This document shows positions 10,024 through 18,985 of a stretch of DNA of 64,000 nucleotides, one piece after another; position 1 is the first letter of the stretch; every line of letters begins with the position of its first letter. The translations under genes and the position numbers were made by a program. Origin of the DNA: Mycobacterium sp. D16Q13 (lineage in GTDB: Bacteria > Actinomycetota > Actinomycetes > Mycobacteriales > Mycobacteriaceae); contig NZ_MAEW01000024.1 of NCBI RefSeq assembly GCF_002013375.1, positions 1-64,000 of the forward strand, written 5' to 3'. The notes under the pieces are model-generated. The model was not told where the DNA came from. It did no database searches and was given only the letters and a program-made list of their open reading frames with translations.

Positions 10024-11535
10024 CTACTTCGACTCTCGCGCTGCCGCTTCCTCCATGCGTGACTGCTCGGCCTGGATGACCATGTTCCCGAAGTACCCGA
10101 TGAACGACGGATCCGAAAGCAGGGCCCAGTCCGGCGCCAGCAGCTTCATGTAGCGCTCCACGTACAGAAGTTGCTTGGAGATCAGCACCAGCTCCCGCGG
10201 AAGCCGCACGTCGTACTCCTTGGCCATCACCGCCAGCTGCTTGCCGAGCTGGCCGTACGAGATCGCCGAAAGCTTGGCCTGCTGTAGGGGATTAGTGAAA
10301 TCGGAGATCGTCTTGGCGGCAGTGGTGGAGTCGACGGCCTTCCCCCGATCTCCGATGGCGCCGAGCTTGTAGATACCGCGACTGACCGCAGCATGATCAT
10401 TCTTCACAAACAGGTCGACCATGATCTCGGTGAAGATCTTGCGGCTACGTTCATCGATACGCCCGACGATCCCAAAGTCCAGGAACACGATTCGCCCGTT
10501 CGAGTCCACCAGCAAGTTGCCGGCGTGCAGATCACCGTGGAAGAGCCCCTTGTGAAATCCGGTCTCGAACAGTGAATAGACGATGGCCTTGACCAATCCG
10601 ACTCCGTCGAATCCGGCCGCGGAAAGCTCGCCGACGTTGTCGATCCTGATGCCTTCGACGTACTCCATCGTTAGCACACGTTCGGTGGTGTACTCCCAGA
10701 AAACCTTGGGAACACGCACCTTATCGCCATACTCGGTGTCCGCCAGGCTCGCAATCCACTGCTCCATGGCGTGCCCTTCGGCCGCGAAATCAAGTTCCTC
10801 GTTGAGGTTCTGCTCAAAGTCCTCAACGATTTCGGGCGCATTGCTCGCACGTCCCAGATCGGTCTTGACGATCAAGCGGGCGAGACGCCCGATGATCCGA
10901 ACGTCGGCGGCCAACCTGGTGCGGATCTTCGGCCGCTGAATCTTCACCACCACCCGCTCACCCGATTTGAGCGTCGCGTGGTGGACCTGGGCGATTGACG
11001 CAGAGGCAAACGGATGGTCGTCGAATGTCGCGAATATTGTTGCGGGATCAGCACCCAACTGGTCACGCAGCGATTGGCGAATCAACTCCGGGGACGCGGG
11101 CGGAACCCTGTCGAGAAGCGTGCGGAACTCATTGGACAACGTTTCCGGGAACACGCCGGGGGATGAGGCGATGAGCTGGCCGAGCTTCACATAGGTGGGG
11201 CCCATGAGTGCGAAGGTGCGGCGCAGCTCATGGGCGGCCCGTACTTCAAGTGTTCTTCCGCGCCGGGGTTTGGTCAGCAGGCGCGCTCCCGATCCAGCGA
11301 GCCGGGCGACAACGACGCCAAACCTCCCGGCCTCCACCCGAAATGGCGGGGGATTCAGTCTGACCCGCGGGCGTGTGATCTCGATATCGATCGCCCCGCT
11401 CTTCGGCGGCGAATTCACCGCCGCGGCGGGTGGTTCCGAGGTAGATTCCGGGACGACGGGCTGTTGTCTCCCGTTCTCGGACATTCCGGCAGCGAGGGGC
11501 GCCGCATCGTTGCCCGCGCCCTCGGGGGTGGTCAT
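10024..11535 (-). CDS. ABC1/UbiB-family atypical kinase (AarF-like), copy 2
   Basis: 503 residues, a paralogue of the protein at 7942-9309 over its kinase region: TYVKLGQLIASSPGVFPETL, FASASIAQVHHATLKSGERV, KIQRPKIRTRLAADV, LNEELDFAAEGHAM, FHGDLHAGNLLVD and FLDFGIVGRID. It carries a longer N-terminal low-complexity stretch (about 75 residues, rich in Ala, Pro, Glu). The ATG at 11535 is chosen because a 7-bp-arm palindrome lies 15-38 nt upstream, which would be inside the coding frame if an upstream start were used. Two paralogous ABC1 kinases around one TetR gene suggest linked control. Confidence 0.87.
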   Translation of the reverse strand: MTTPEGAGNDAAPLAAGMSENGRQQPVVPESTSEPPAAAVNSPPKSGAIDIEITRPRVRLNPPPFRVEAGRFGVVVARLAGSGARLLTKPRRGRTLEVRAAHELRRTFALMGPTYVKLGQLIASSPGVFPETLSNEFRTLLDRVPPASPELIRQSLRDQLGADPATIFATFDDHPFASASIAQVHHATLKSGERVVVKIQRPKIRTRLAADVRIIGRLARLIVKTDLGRASNAPEIVEDFEQNLNEELDFAAEGHAMEQWIASLADTEYGDKVRVPKVFWEYTTERVLTMEYVEGIRIDNVGELSAAGFDGVGLVKAIVYSLFETGFHKGLFHGDLHAGNLLVDSNGRIVFLDFGIVGRIDERSRKIFTEIMVDLFVKNDHAAVSRGIYKLGAIGDRGKAVDSTTAAKTISDFTNPLQQAKLSAISYGQLGKQLAVMAKEYDVRLPRELVLISKQLLYVERYMKLLAPDWALLSDPSFIGYFGNMVIQAEQSRMEEAAARESK

Positions 11536-11549
11536 GAGCGCCACTGTAA

Positions 11550-11573
11550 TACATACGAGCACAGTTGTATGTA
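11550..11573 (-). promoter_or_regulatory. Candidate TetR operator before the second ABC1 kinase gene
   Basis: TACATAC (11550-11556) and GTATGTA (11567-11573) are perfect 7-bp arms around a 10-nt spacer. The same arms with a 6-nt spacer lie at 11701-11720. The site sits in the promoter position of the minus-strand kinase gene. Confidence 0.6.
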
Positions 11574-11700
11574 ACGTGCGCTGGGCTACCGATCGGTAGC
11601 CACCGAATCGGGCTCAGGTGCCCACAGGCCTGTCGGTATTTGACCGTCATGCACCTGCATTTAGTCAGCCCGCCGTGCGAGATCTGCGGTAATTGCATCT

Positions 11701-11720
11701 TACATACACGAGGGTATGTA
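11701..11720 (+). promoter_or_regulatory. Candidate TetR operator before the SRPBCC/acyl-CoA dehydrogenase unit
   Basis: TACATAC (11701-11707) and GTATGTA (11714-11720) form perfect 7-bp arms around ACGAGG. It lies about 60 nt before the ATG at 11783, a usual operator position. The 247-nt divergent region between 11535 and 11783 therefore holds two copies of the same arms. Confidence 0.6.
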
Positions 11721-11782
11721 TGTTACGTTCGGAACTGTTGGCATCATCCGTGCCAGACCACTGACAAAGGAGTCTTTCGCCC

Positions 11783-12259
11783 ATGTCCGAGCTGCACTCC
11801 AGCATTGATCTCCCGTACAGCATCGACAAGCTCTGGTCCGTGTTGCCGGACCTCAACAAATACGACGAGTGGATGACCATCCACACCGGATTCAAGGGCG
11901 ATGTCCCCGCAATCGAGGACATCAAGGTCGGCACCAAGTTCTCCGAAATCGTCACCCTGATGGGCATGGCCAACACGGTCGAATGGACCGTGCAGGAGTT
12001 CACCCCGGCCGACGAGGTGCTGTCCGCCAAGAAGGGTGCCTTCAAGCTGGGCGGCACGGGCATGGCCGGCGTCGAGGCCATTATCAAGTCAAGCGTCGAG
12101 GAAATCGACGCGGACAACACCAGAGTGAACGTGGACTCGTCCTTCACCGGGCAGATGCTCACCGGAGCGATCGGCACGGCCATCGACAAGGCAGTGCAGG
12201 AGGAGCTCGAAAACTCCGTGGCCCGACTCAAGGAATTGCTGGCCAAGGAGCTCGGCTAA
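11783..12259 (+). CDS. SRPBCC-family (polyketide cyclase/dehydrase-like) protein
   Basis: 158 residues with a START-like fold: SSIDLPYSIDKLWSVLPDLN, then YDEWMTIHTGFKG, NTVEWTVQEFTPAD, and a long C-terminal helix VQEELENSVARLKELLAKEL. The segment between contains a glycine-rich loop (FKLGGTGMAGV). AAAGGAG lies before the ATG. The family binds hydrophobic ligands. It is followed 58 nt downstream by an acyl-CoA dehydrogenase and shares a promoter palindrome with the ABC1 kinase gene, so a lipid-linked role is plausible. Confidence 0.82.
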   Translation: MSELHSSIDLPYSIDKLWSVLPDLNKYDEWMTIHTGFKGDVPAIEDIKVGTKFSEIVTLMGMANTVEWTVQEFTPADEVLSAKKGAFKLGGTGMAGVEAIIKSSVEEIDADNTRVNVDSSFTGQMLTGAIGTAIDKAVQEELENSVARLKELLAKELG

Positions 12260-12317
12260 CGAGCCCATGTGCCGGGCCCACTGATGTCGATCACTTTCAC
12301 CGAAGAAAGCAGGACAC

Positions 12318-13592
12318 ATGCTCGACTGGTCACCGATTGACCTCGCGGTGCGTGACGCCGTGCGTCAGTTCATCGACAAGGAGGTCAGACCTCACGTCGA
12401 CGCGCTGGAGTCCGGCGAGATGGAGCCGTACCCCATCATCCGGAAGATGTTTGCCACCTTTGGTATCGACGCTCTTGCCAAAGAGGCGCTACAGAAGCAG
12501 ATCGAGAAGAAGAAGACCCGGGAGGCCGCGCTAGCGGCCGGAGAGCCGCTGGAGGACTCCAAGAAGTCCGATGGCGGGGGAGTCATGGGGCTCGCCGGCG
12601 GGTCGGCCGGCATGGGATTCGTACTCACCAGTGAAATCTCCCGCGTCTGTATGGGTTTGGTGACGGGCATGGGCGTGAGCATGGGTCTGACCGTGCCGAC
12701 GATCGCCTCCCGCGGCACCGCCGCACAGATGGAGCGGTGGCTGCCGGAGCTGGTCACCTACGAGAAGGTGGGCGCGTGGGCCATCACCGAACCCGACTCG
12801 GGCTCTGATGCGTTCGGCGGAATGAAGACGTATGTCACCCGCGACGGCGAGGACTACATCCTCAACGGGCAGAAGACCTTCATCACCAACGGGCCCGATG
12901 CCGATGTCATCGTGGTCTACGCCAAGCTGGACGAAAAGGACCCGTCGGTCGACAAGCGCGACCGCACGGTGCTGACCTTCGTCCTCGACAAGGGAATGGA
13001 AGGCTTTGTACAGTCAAAGCCGTTCCGCAAGATGGGCATCCACAGCTCACGTACCGGGCAACTGTTCTTCGAGAATGTCCGTCTCGGCAGGGACCGGCTC
13101 CTGGGCGAATCGGAGACCAACGACCAGGGCGACGGGCGCGATAGCGCCCGGGCCAACTTCTCGATGGAACGCATCGGGGTGGCAGCGCTCGCTCTCGGCG
13201 TCATCGAGGAGTGCCTGCGGCTCTCGCTGGACTACGCCAAGACGCGCACCCTGTGGGGCAAGGAAATCGCGCAGTTCCAGCTGATCCAGCTCAAGCTGGC
13301 GAAGATGGAAGTGGCCCGGCTCAACGTGCGGAACATGCTGTTCCACGCCATCGAGAGCTTGTCGGAGAACAAGACGCCCTCGCTGGCGGAGGCCTCGGCC
13401 ATCAAGCTCTACTGCTCGGAGGCCGCCACCGACGTCGCGATGGACGCCGTGCAGCTCTTCGGCGGCAACGGCTACATGACGGAGTACCGGGTCGAACAGC
13501 TGGCGCGCGACGCCAAGTCGCTCATGATCTATGCCGGCAGCAACGAAGTTCAGATCACCCATATCGCCAAGGGCCTGCTGGCAGGCAACTAG
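12318..13592 (+). CDS. Acyl-CoA dehydrogenase (FadE-type)
   Basis: 424 residues; FAD-dependent alpha,beta-desaturation of an acyl-CoA. Family blocks: WAITEPDSGSDAFG (about 154-167), FITNGPDADV, YAKTRTLWGKEIAQFQLIQ, LFGGNGYMTEYRVEQLARD. The usual medium-chain catalytic glutamate (IYEGT near the C-terminus) is replaced by alanine in IYAGSNEVQ. A glutamate is present at E284 in FSMERIG, the position used by isovaleryl- and long-chain-type enzymes, so the active base is probably there. An unusual Lys/Glu-rich insertion (about residues 58-85) precedes the first conserved block. Closed by a strong hairpin at 13635-13676. Confidence 0.88.
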   Translation: MLDWSPIDLAVRDAVRQFIDKEVRPHVDALESGEMEPYPIIRKMFATFGIDALAKEALQKQIEKKKTREAALAAGEPLEDSKKSDGGGVMGLAGGSAGMGFVLTSEISRVCMGLVTGMGVSMGLTVPTIASRGTAAQMERWLPELVTYEKVGAWAITEPDSGSDAFGGMKTYVTRDGEDYILNGQKTFITNGPDADVIVVYAKLDEKDPSVDKRDRTVLTFVLDKGMEGFVQSKPFRKMGIHSSRTGQLFFENVRLGRDRLLGESETNDQGDGRDSARANFSMERIGVAALALGVIEECLRLSLDYAKTRTLWGKEIAQFQLIQLKLAKMEVARLNVRNMLFHAIESLSENKTPSLAEASAIKLYCSEAATDVAMDAVQLFGGNGYMTEYRVEQLARDAKSLMIYAGSNEVQITHIAKGLLAGN

Positions 13593-13634
13593 CCCGGTAG
13601 CCGGCTCGGCACCCGAGCGCCGATTCACGAGGAT

Positions 13635-13676
13635 CTGGCGGAGTACTAGGCCTGGCCGGGCCTAGTACTCCGCCAG
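13635..13676. terminator. Perfect 18-bp hairpin terminator
   Basis: Arms 13635-13652 and 13659-13676 are exact reverse complements with a 6-nt loop (TGGCCG). It lies 42 nt after the acyl-CoA dehydrogenase stop. A poorly supported 61-codon minus-strand frame (13662-13847) would end inside it. Confidence 0.8.
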
Positions 13677-13847
13677 ACACGTGCTGCGCACCTCGAGGTT
13701 CACGCCGGGGCGCCACGATGCGGCCACGGCAGTGCCATCTGTGGCCGGCCCGACCTCCAACTCGATATTTCTGGCGGTAGCCGATTCGGTGATCGTCGAG
13801 TTCGCGGCACCGACGGCGCTCCTAGCTCCCTGACGTACCGTGTGCAT

Positions 13848-16166
13848 GTGCGCAAGTCGAACACCGCCTCACGGTTCACCGGGAAGTTCTGGAAGCTCCT
13901 CGGTGCCGCCACCGACAAGAACCAGAGCCAGTCGCTGGACCTCGTGGACGCCTCGAAGAAGTACGACGAGAAGGCCAAGGACCTCACCGACGAGCAGCTC
14001 ACCAAGGCGGCCAAGAAGCTCGACCTGGCCGAGGGCATCGAATCCAAGGACATCGGCCAGTTCCTGGCGATCGTCCGTGAGGCCGCCGAACGCACTATCG
14101 AAGAACGACCGTTCGACGTTCAGCTGCTGGGCGCATTGCGCATGCTCGACGGCGACGTCATCGAAATGGCGACAGGCGAGGGCAAGACCCTCACCGGTGC
14201 GATCACCGCCGCCGCCTACGCGCTCGGCGGGCGCAGCGTGCATGTCATCTCGGTCAACGACTACCTGGCCCGGCGCGACGCCGAATGGATGGGGCCGTTC
14301 CTGGAGCGCCTCGGGCTGACGGTCGGATGGATCACCGAGGAATCGACCGCCGACGAACGCCGGAAGGCCTACGCCTCTGACGTCACCTACGGGTCAGTTA
14401 ACGAAATCGGCTTCGACGTGCTGCGCGACCAGTTGGCGATCGACGTCGACGACCTGGTGTCACCGAGTCCCGACGTCGCGGTCGTCGACGAGGCCGACTC
14501 GGTGCTGGTCGATGAGGCCCTGGTGCCGCTGGTACTGGCCGGCACCAGCCACCGCGAAGCCCCGAGCTCCGAGGTCATCGAAGCGGTACGCGAGCTGACC
14601 GCCGGAGAGGACTACGAGGCCGATAACGATCGCCGCAACATCTTCCTCACCGATACCGGCGCCCGGAGGCTGGAGAAGCGTCTGGGGAACATCGACCTCT
14701 ACTCCGAGCAGAATGTCGGGACAACCCTCACCGAGGTCAACGTTGCCCTGCACGCCCACGTTCTCCTGGAGCGCGACGTGCACTACATCGTGCGCGATGG
14801 CGCCGTGCACCTCATCAACTCCTCACGGGGCCGCATCGCGGCCCTGCAGCGCTGGCCCGACGGCTTACAGGCCGCGGTCGAAGCCAAAGAAGGCATCGAA
14901 ACCACCGACACCGGTGAAGTTCTCGACACCATCACCGTGCAGGCCCTCATCAACAGGTACCCGCGCGTATGCGGCATGACCGGTACGGCGCTCGCGGCAG
15001 GTGAACAGCTTCGGCAGTTCTACAAGCTGGGCGTCTCACCGATCCCGCCCAACACCCCAAACATTCGCGAGGACCAGCCCGACCGCGTGTACATCACCGA
15101 GGCGAGCAAGAACGACGCCATCGTCGCGCATATCGCCGAGATCCACGCCACCGGCCAGCCGGTGCTCGTCGGCACGCACGATGTCGCCGAATCTGAGGCG
15201 CTGCACCACCGCTTGGTGCGTTCGGGCGTTCCTGCCGTCGTGCTGAACGCCAAGAACGACGCCGAGGAGGCCCGCGTCATCGCCGAGGCCGGGGCGCTCA
15301 AGACTGTCACGGTGTCCACTCAGATGGCCGGCCGCGGCACCGATATCCGGCTGGGCGGTTCCGAGGAGACCGACTACGACGCCGTCGTGGAAGTTGGCGG
15401 GCTGCATGTCGTCGGCACCGGACGACACCGCACCGAACGGCTCGACAACCAGCTGCGCGGGCGCGCCGGGCGCCAGGGCGACCCGGGTTCGTCGGTCTTC
15501 TTCTCCAGCTGGGAGGACGAGGTTGTTGTGGCATACCTTGATTCGGCCAAGCTCCCTACCGAGACCGATGACGACGGACAGATCATCAGCACCAAGGCCG
15601 GCGGTCTGCTCGACCACGCCCAGCGGGTCGCCGAGGGCGCGATGCTCGATCTGCATGCCAACACCTGGCGTTACAACCAGCTGATCGCCCAGCAGCGTGC
15701 CATCATCTCGGACCGTCGCGACACCCTGTTGCGCACCGATACCGCCCGCAAAGAGCTCAAGGAGCGTTCCGCTGAGCGCTATGACGAGCTGGCGGAGGAA
15801 CTTTCCGAAGAGCGGTTGGAGCGCATCTCGCGGCAGATCATGCTCTATCACCTTGACCGTGGTTGGGCGGACCATCTGGCCTACCTCTCGGACGTACGAG
15901 AGAGCATCCACCTGCGTGCGCTCGGGCGGCAGAATCCGATCGACGAGTTCCACCGGCTCGCCGTAGACGCCTTCGCCTCACTGGCGGCCGACGCCGTGGA
16001 GGCCGCGCAGCAGACCTTCGAAACCGCGAATCTGGTTGACGAGGAACAGGGATTGGATCTATCGAAGCTTGCCCGGCCGACCTCGACGTGGACGTACATG
16101 ATCCACGACGACCCGCGTAAGAACGACAGCCTCTCGATTCTGAACTTGCCGGGGGTCTTCAGCTGA
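13848..16166 (+). CDS. secA2: Accessory preprotein translocase ATPase SecA2
   Basis: 772 residues. The protein drives ATP-dependent export of a small set of proteins in mycobacteria, acting beside SecYEG. Similarity to M. tuberculosis SecA2 runs the whole length: Walker A MATGEGKTL (around residue 110), IDEADSVLVDEA-type Walker B, INSSRGRIAALQRWPDGLQ, VCGMTGTALAAGEQLRQFY, STQMAGRGTDIRLGG, LRGRAGRQGDPGSS, and the C-terminus LSKLARPTSTWTYM. It lacks the zinc-binding C-terminal tail of SecA1, as SecA2 does. GTG codons occur at 13842 and 13848; TACCGT at 13836-13841 lies six nt before the second, favouring a leaderless start there. It heads the conserved secA2-pgsA2-DUF881 order. Confidence 0.96.
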   Translation: MRKSNTASRFTGKFWKLLGAATDKNQSQSLDLVDASKKYDEKAKDLTDEQLTKAAKKLDLAEGIESKDIGQFLAIVREAAERTIEERPFDVQLLGALRMLDGDVIEMATGEGKTLTGAITAAAYALGGRSVHVISVNDYLARRDAEWMGPFLERLGLTVGWITEESTADERRKAYASDVTYGSVNEIGFDVLRDQLAIDVDDLVSPSPDVAVVDEADSVLVDEALVPLVLAGTSHREAPSSEVIEAVRELTAGEDYEADNDRRNIFLTDTGARRLEKRLGNIDLYSEQNVGTTLTEVNVALHAHVLLERDVHYIVRDGAVHLINSSRGRIAALQRWPDGLQAAVEAKEGIETTDTGEVLDTITVQALINRYPRVCGMTGTALAAGEQLRQFYKLGVSPIPPNTPNIREDQPDRVYITEASKNDAIVAHIAEIHATGQPVLVGTHDVAESEALHHRLVRSGVPAVVLNAKNDAEEARVIAEAGALKTVTVSTQMAGRGTDIRLGGSEETDYDAVVEVGGLHVVGTGRHRTERLDNQLRGRAGRQGDPGSSVFFSSWEDEVVVAYLDSAKLPTETDDDGQIISTKAGGLLDHAQRVAEGAMLDLHANTWRYNQLIAQQRAIISDRRDTLLRTDTARKELKERSAERYDELAEELSEERLERISRQIMLYHLDRGWADHLAYLSDVRESIHLRALGRQNPIDEFHRLAVDAFASLAADAVEAAQQTFETANLVDEEQGLDLSKLARPTSTWTYMIHDDPRKNDSLSILNLPGVFS

Positions 16167-16222
16167 CGACAAGCCGCCTGTTTACGTGGGGTATCGCTCC
16201 GCGAATATGAGAGGCTGGCCGG

Positions 16223-16852
16223 ATGGGAACCGATGAGCCGCTTGCGCGAAGAGCTTCAGCTCCCCATGAGCCGCCTCCCGGAGATGACCGGATACTGACG
16301 GTCCCCAACGTGCTGAGCGTTATTCGGCTCGCGTTCATCCCGTTGTTCCTGTACCTGCTGCTGGTGAAGCACGCCGACGGCTGGGCCGTCGCCATTTTGA
16401 TGCTGAGCGGCTTCACCGACTGGGCCGACGGCAAGATTGCCCGGCTGATGAATCAGTCGTCACACCTGGGCACGCTCCTGGACCCGGCCGCCGACAGGCT
16501 GTACATGGTGACCACCCCCATCGCGTTCGCCATCCGGGACATCGTGCCGTGGTGGATCGTCCTCACCCTGCTGGCCCGCGACCTGATTCTCACCCTTGGA
16601 CTGCCCATCGTGCGCCGCCGTGGAATCGAGGCGTTGCCGGTCATCTACATCGGCAAGGCCGCGACCTTCGCATTGATGTCGGCGTTCCCGCTGATCCTCA
16701 TCGGCGAATGGGACTCGCTGTGGGGCAGGATAATCGGCCCCTGCGGCTGGGCGTTCCTGATCTGGGGGCTGGGCATGTACCTGTGGACGTTCGTGCTCTA
16801 CATCGCACAGATAGTGATGGTGGTCCGGCAGCTGCCAAAGGTCAGCACCTGA
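16223..16852 (+). CDS. pgsA2: CDP-alcohol phosphatidyltransferase, PgsA2-like
   Basis: 209 residues, an integral membrane enzyme that transfers a phosphatidyl group from CDP-diacylglycerol to an alcohol. The class signature DG(x2)AR(x8)G(x3)D(x3)D is complete: D69-G70, A73-R74, G83, D87 and D91 in DGKIARLMNQSSHLGTLLDP. Four to five hydrophobic segments follow. The alcohol acceptor is not deducible; despite the name, the housekeeping phosphatidylglycerophosphate synthase in mycobacteria is another gene. The gene lies two nt before the DUF881 gene. Confidence 0.9.
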   Translation: MGTDEPLARRASAPHEPPPGDDRILTVPNVLSVIRLAFIPLFLYLLLVKHADGWAVAILMLSGFTDWADGKIARLMNQSSHLGTLLDPAADRLYMVTTPIAFAIRDIVPWWIVLTLLARDLILTLGLPIVRRRGIEALPVIYIGKAATFALMSAFPLILIGEWDSLWGRIIGPCGWAFLIWGLGMYLWTFVLYIAQIVMVVRQLPKVST

Positions 16853-16853
16853 C

Positions 16854-17798
16854 ATGAGTACCGACGACCCGATACATGGCAATGGGCCACATCTCATGGG
16901 TGGTTTCGAACCCGAGGAAGGTCTGGGCCATCACAGTGCAAACCGGCCCAAGCGCAATCCGGTGCCCTCGCTCTTGCGCACACTGCTCTCCGATCATCTC
17001 GACGCCGGATACACCGAGGCGGCCGCCGCACGCCGCGCCGGAGCTGCGCCGCGCTCACGCCTGGCCGAATGGGGTTGGCAGGCAGTCGCTGCCATCGCCA
17101 CCGCCGCAGTCTTCGCGGCGGCCGTCGCGCAGACCACCCGCATAGCGCCCGGCGTCATGCAGGAGAAGCAGGGACTGCTGGCAAGTATCCGCAGTGAACA
17201 GCGCGATTCCGGAGCACTGGAGTCAACCCGCGATCAGTTGTCGGCGGAGGTGGCCGGCGCTCGGCGCAGCCAGCTGGAAGGCAACGAGCAGGGCAAGGAG
17301 CTGCTGAATCGGTTGGACCAGTTGGGTCTTGCGGCGGCAAGCACCCCGGTGCGCGGACCCGCGCTGATCGTCACGTTGGCCGACCCGGGCAGCACCGGCG
17401 ATCTTTCGGACGTCTCGAAGGAACGTATCCCGCGCAGCCAACAAGTTATTCTCGACCGCGATATGCAGCTTGTCGTGAACTCGCTGTGGACCAGTGGTGC
17501 AGAGGCGATTTCGGTCTCGGACGTTCGTATCGGCCCCAACGTGACGATGCGTCAGGCCGGGGGAGCGATCCTGGTCGACAATCAGCCCATCAGCTCGCCG
17601 TACCGCATCGTCGCCGTTGGTCCCGCTAACACGATGAAATCCTCGTTCGAGCGCAGTCCGGGCATGGCCAGGATGCGGCTTCTCCAGAAGTCCTATGGCA
17701 TCCGGCTCACCCTCGGCACCCAGGAGGACGTCCAACTGGCCCCGGCGGCTAATCGGGACGTGAAGTACGCCAAGGAAACTCCAGTAGGAGCCCGATGA
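16854..17798 (+). CDS. DUF881 membrane protein (Rv1823-like)
   Basis: 314 residues. A cytosolic N-terminus of about 75 residues is followed by one transmembrane helix (AVAAIATAAVFAAAVAQTT), a coiled-coil stretch (SIRSEQRDSGALESTRDQLS), then the DUF881 domain with GPALIVTLADPGS, LQLVVNSLW-like and IVAVGPANTM blocks. In mycobacteria DUF881 proteins occur as a pair around a small basic protein, as here; related proteins sit near division genes in Firmicutes. Function unresolved. Confidence 0.87.
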   Translation: MSTDDPIHGNGPHLMGGFEPEEGLGHHSANRPKRNPVPSLLRTLLSDHLDAGYTEAAAARRAGAAPRSRLAEWGWQAVAAIATAAVFAAAVAQTTRIAPGVMQEKQGLLASIRSEQRDSGALESTRDQLSAEVAGARRSQLEGNEQGKELLNRLDQLGLAAASTPVRGPALIVTLADPGSTGDLSDVSKERIPRSQQVILDRDMQLVVNSLWTSGAEAISVSDVRIGPNVTMRQAGGAILVDNQPISSPYRIVAVGPANTMKSSFERSPGMARMRLLQKSYGIRLTLGTQEDVQLAPAANRDVKYAKETPVGAR

Positions 17799-17834
17799 CA
17801 TGACCCGGACCGTGACGAGGAGAGGAAGTAGACG

Positions 17835-18167
17835 ATGATCGGCATTGTCGCGCTGGTGATCGGCGTGGTTTTGGGGCTGGTGTTTCATCCGAACGTGCCC
17901 GACGCCGTCGCCCCGTACTTGCCGATCGCGGTGGTGGCGGCGCTCGATGCGCTTTTCGGCGGCGCACGGGCCTATTTGGACCAGATATTCGATTCGAAGG
18001 TGTTCGTGGTCTCCTTCGTGTTCAACGTGCTGGTAGCGGCGCTGATCGTGTTCGTGGGCGACCAGCTCGGGGTCGGCACGCAGCTGTCCACCGCCATCAT
18101 CGTCGTTCTCGGCATTCGCATCTTCGGCAACGCTGCCGCCCTGCGGCGCAGGTTGTTTGGGGCGTAA
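17835..18167 (+). CDS. sbp: Small basic family membrane protein (DUF1290)
   Basis: 110 residues with three hydrophobic segments: IGIVALVIGVVLGLVFHP, YLPIAVVAALDALFGGARAY and FVVSFVFNVLVAALIVFVGD, then the basic end AAALRRRLFGA. This is the DUF1290 'small basic protein' pattern. It sits between two DUF881 genes in the same order as Rv1823-Rv1825, so the three products probably form a membrane complex. That complex is inference. Confidence 0.88.
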   Translation: MIGIVALVIGVVLGLVFHPNVPDAVAPYLPIAVVAALDALFGGARAYLDQIFDSKVFVVSFVFNVLVAALIVFVGDQLGVGTQLSTAIIVVLGIRIFGNAAALRRRLFGA

Positions 18168-18171
18168 GCCG

Positions 18172-18930
18172 ATGACCGATTCCCAGCACGAGCCGCACCC
18201 CGGCAAGCACGAGATGCCCAAGACGCGCCGGCCGCCGACCCGCACTCAAGTCACCTTCGGAGTGCTGGGTGTCGCGCTGTGCGCACTGCTGGGGCTGGCG
18301 ATCACCACTCAGGTTCGCCAAACCGAATCCGGCGATGGCCTGGATACCGCGCGGCCCGCTGACCTGCTGGTGCTGCTCGACTCGCTGCAGCAGCGCGACG
18401 CCAGCCTGAACAAGGAGATCGCAGACCTGCAGCAGAGCCTTATCACCATGCGCGCCAGTGGAACCGGCAATCAGGCAGTGATCAATGACGCCAAGGCTCG
18501 GCTGTCGGCGCTGTCCATCATGGTGGGGACAGTCGGTGCCACCGGACCGGGTGTCGTCCTCACCATCAACGATCCCGGGCAGGGCCTCGGACCAGAAGCG
18601 CTCCTCGACATCATCAACGAGCTGCGGGCGGCCGGTGCGGAGGCGATCGAGATCAAGTCGGGCGACCAATCGGTGCGCATCGGGGCCGATTCGTGGGTAA
18701 CCGGGACCCCAGGACAGCTCACCGTCGACGGCACGCTCCTGGCGCCTCCGTATTCGGTTCTGGCGATAGGCGATCCGCCGACACTCGCGGCGGCGATGAA
18801 CATTCCCGGTGGCGCCGTCGACACCGTGTCGCGAGTGGGCGGTGGCGTTACCATCGACCAGCCGACACGCGTAGACATCACCACCTTGCGGGAACCGAAA
18901 CCGCGCCAATACGCTCAGCCCAGCAAGTAG
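18172..18930 (+). CDS. DUF881 membrane protein (Rv1825-like)
   Basis: 252 residues, starting at the ATG four nt after the previous stop. One transmembrane helix (TFGVLGVALCALLGLAITTQ, about residues 24-43) is followed by a coiled coil (LLDSLQQRDASLNKEIADLQ) and the DUF881 domain (GPGVVLTINDPGQ, IINELRAAGAEAIEI, YSVLAIGDPPTLAAAM). It is a distant paralogue of the protein at 16854-17798. A gcvH gene follows 55 nt downstream. Confidence 0.87.
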   Translation: MTDSQHEPHPGKHEMPKTRRPPTRTQVTFGVLGVALCALLGLAITTQVRQTESGDGLDTARPADLLVLLDSLQQRDASLNKEIADLQQSLITMRASGTGNQAVINDAKARLSALSIMVGTVGATGPGVVLTINDPGQGLGPEALLDIINELRAAGAEAIEIKSGDQSVRIGADSWVTGTPGQLTVDGTLLAPPYSVLAIGDPPTLAAAMNIPGGAVDTVSRVGGGVTIDQPTRVDITTLREPKPRQYAQPSK

Positions 18931-18985
18931 CCCTCCGGGCCCAGCGACTACGCAGACCACTGACCGAGAGCAAGGATGATTCACC

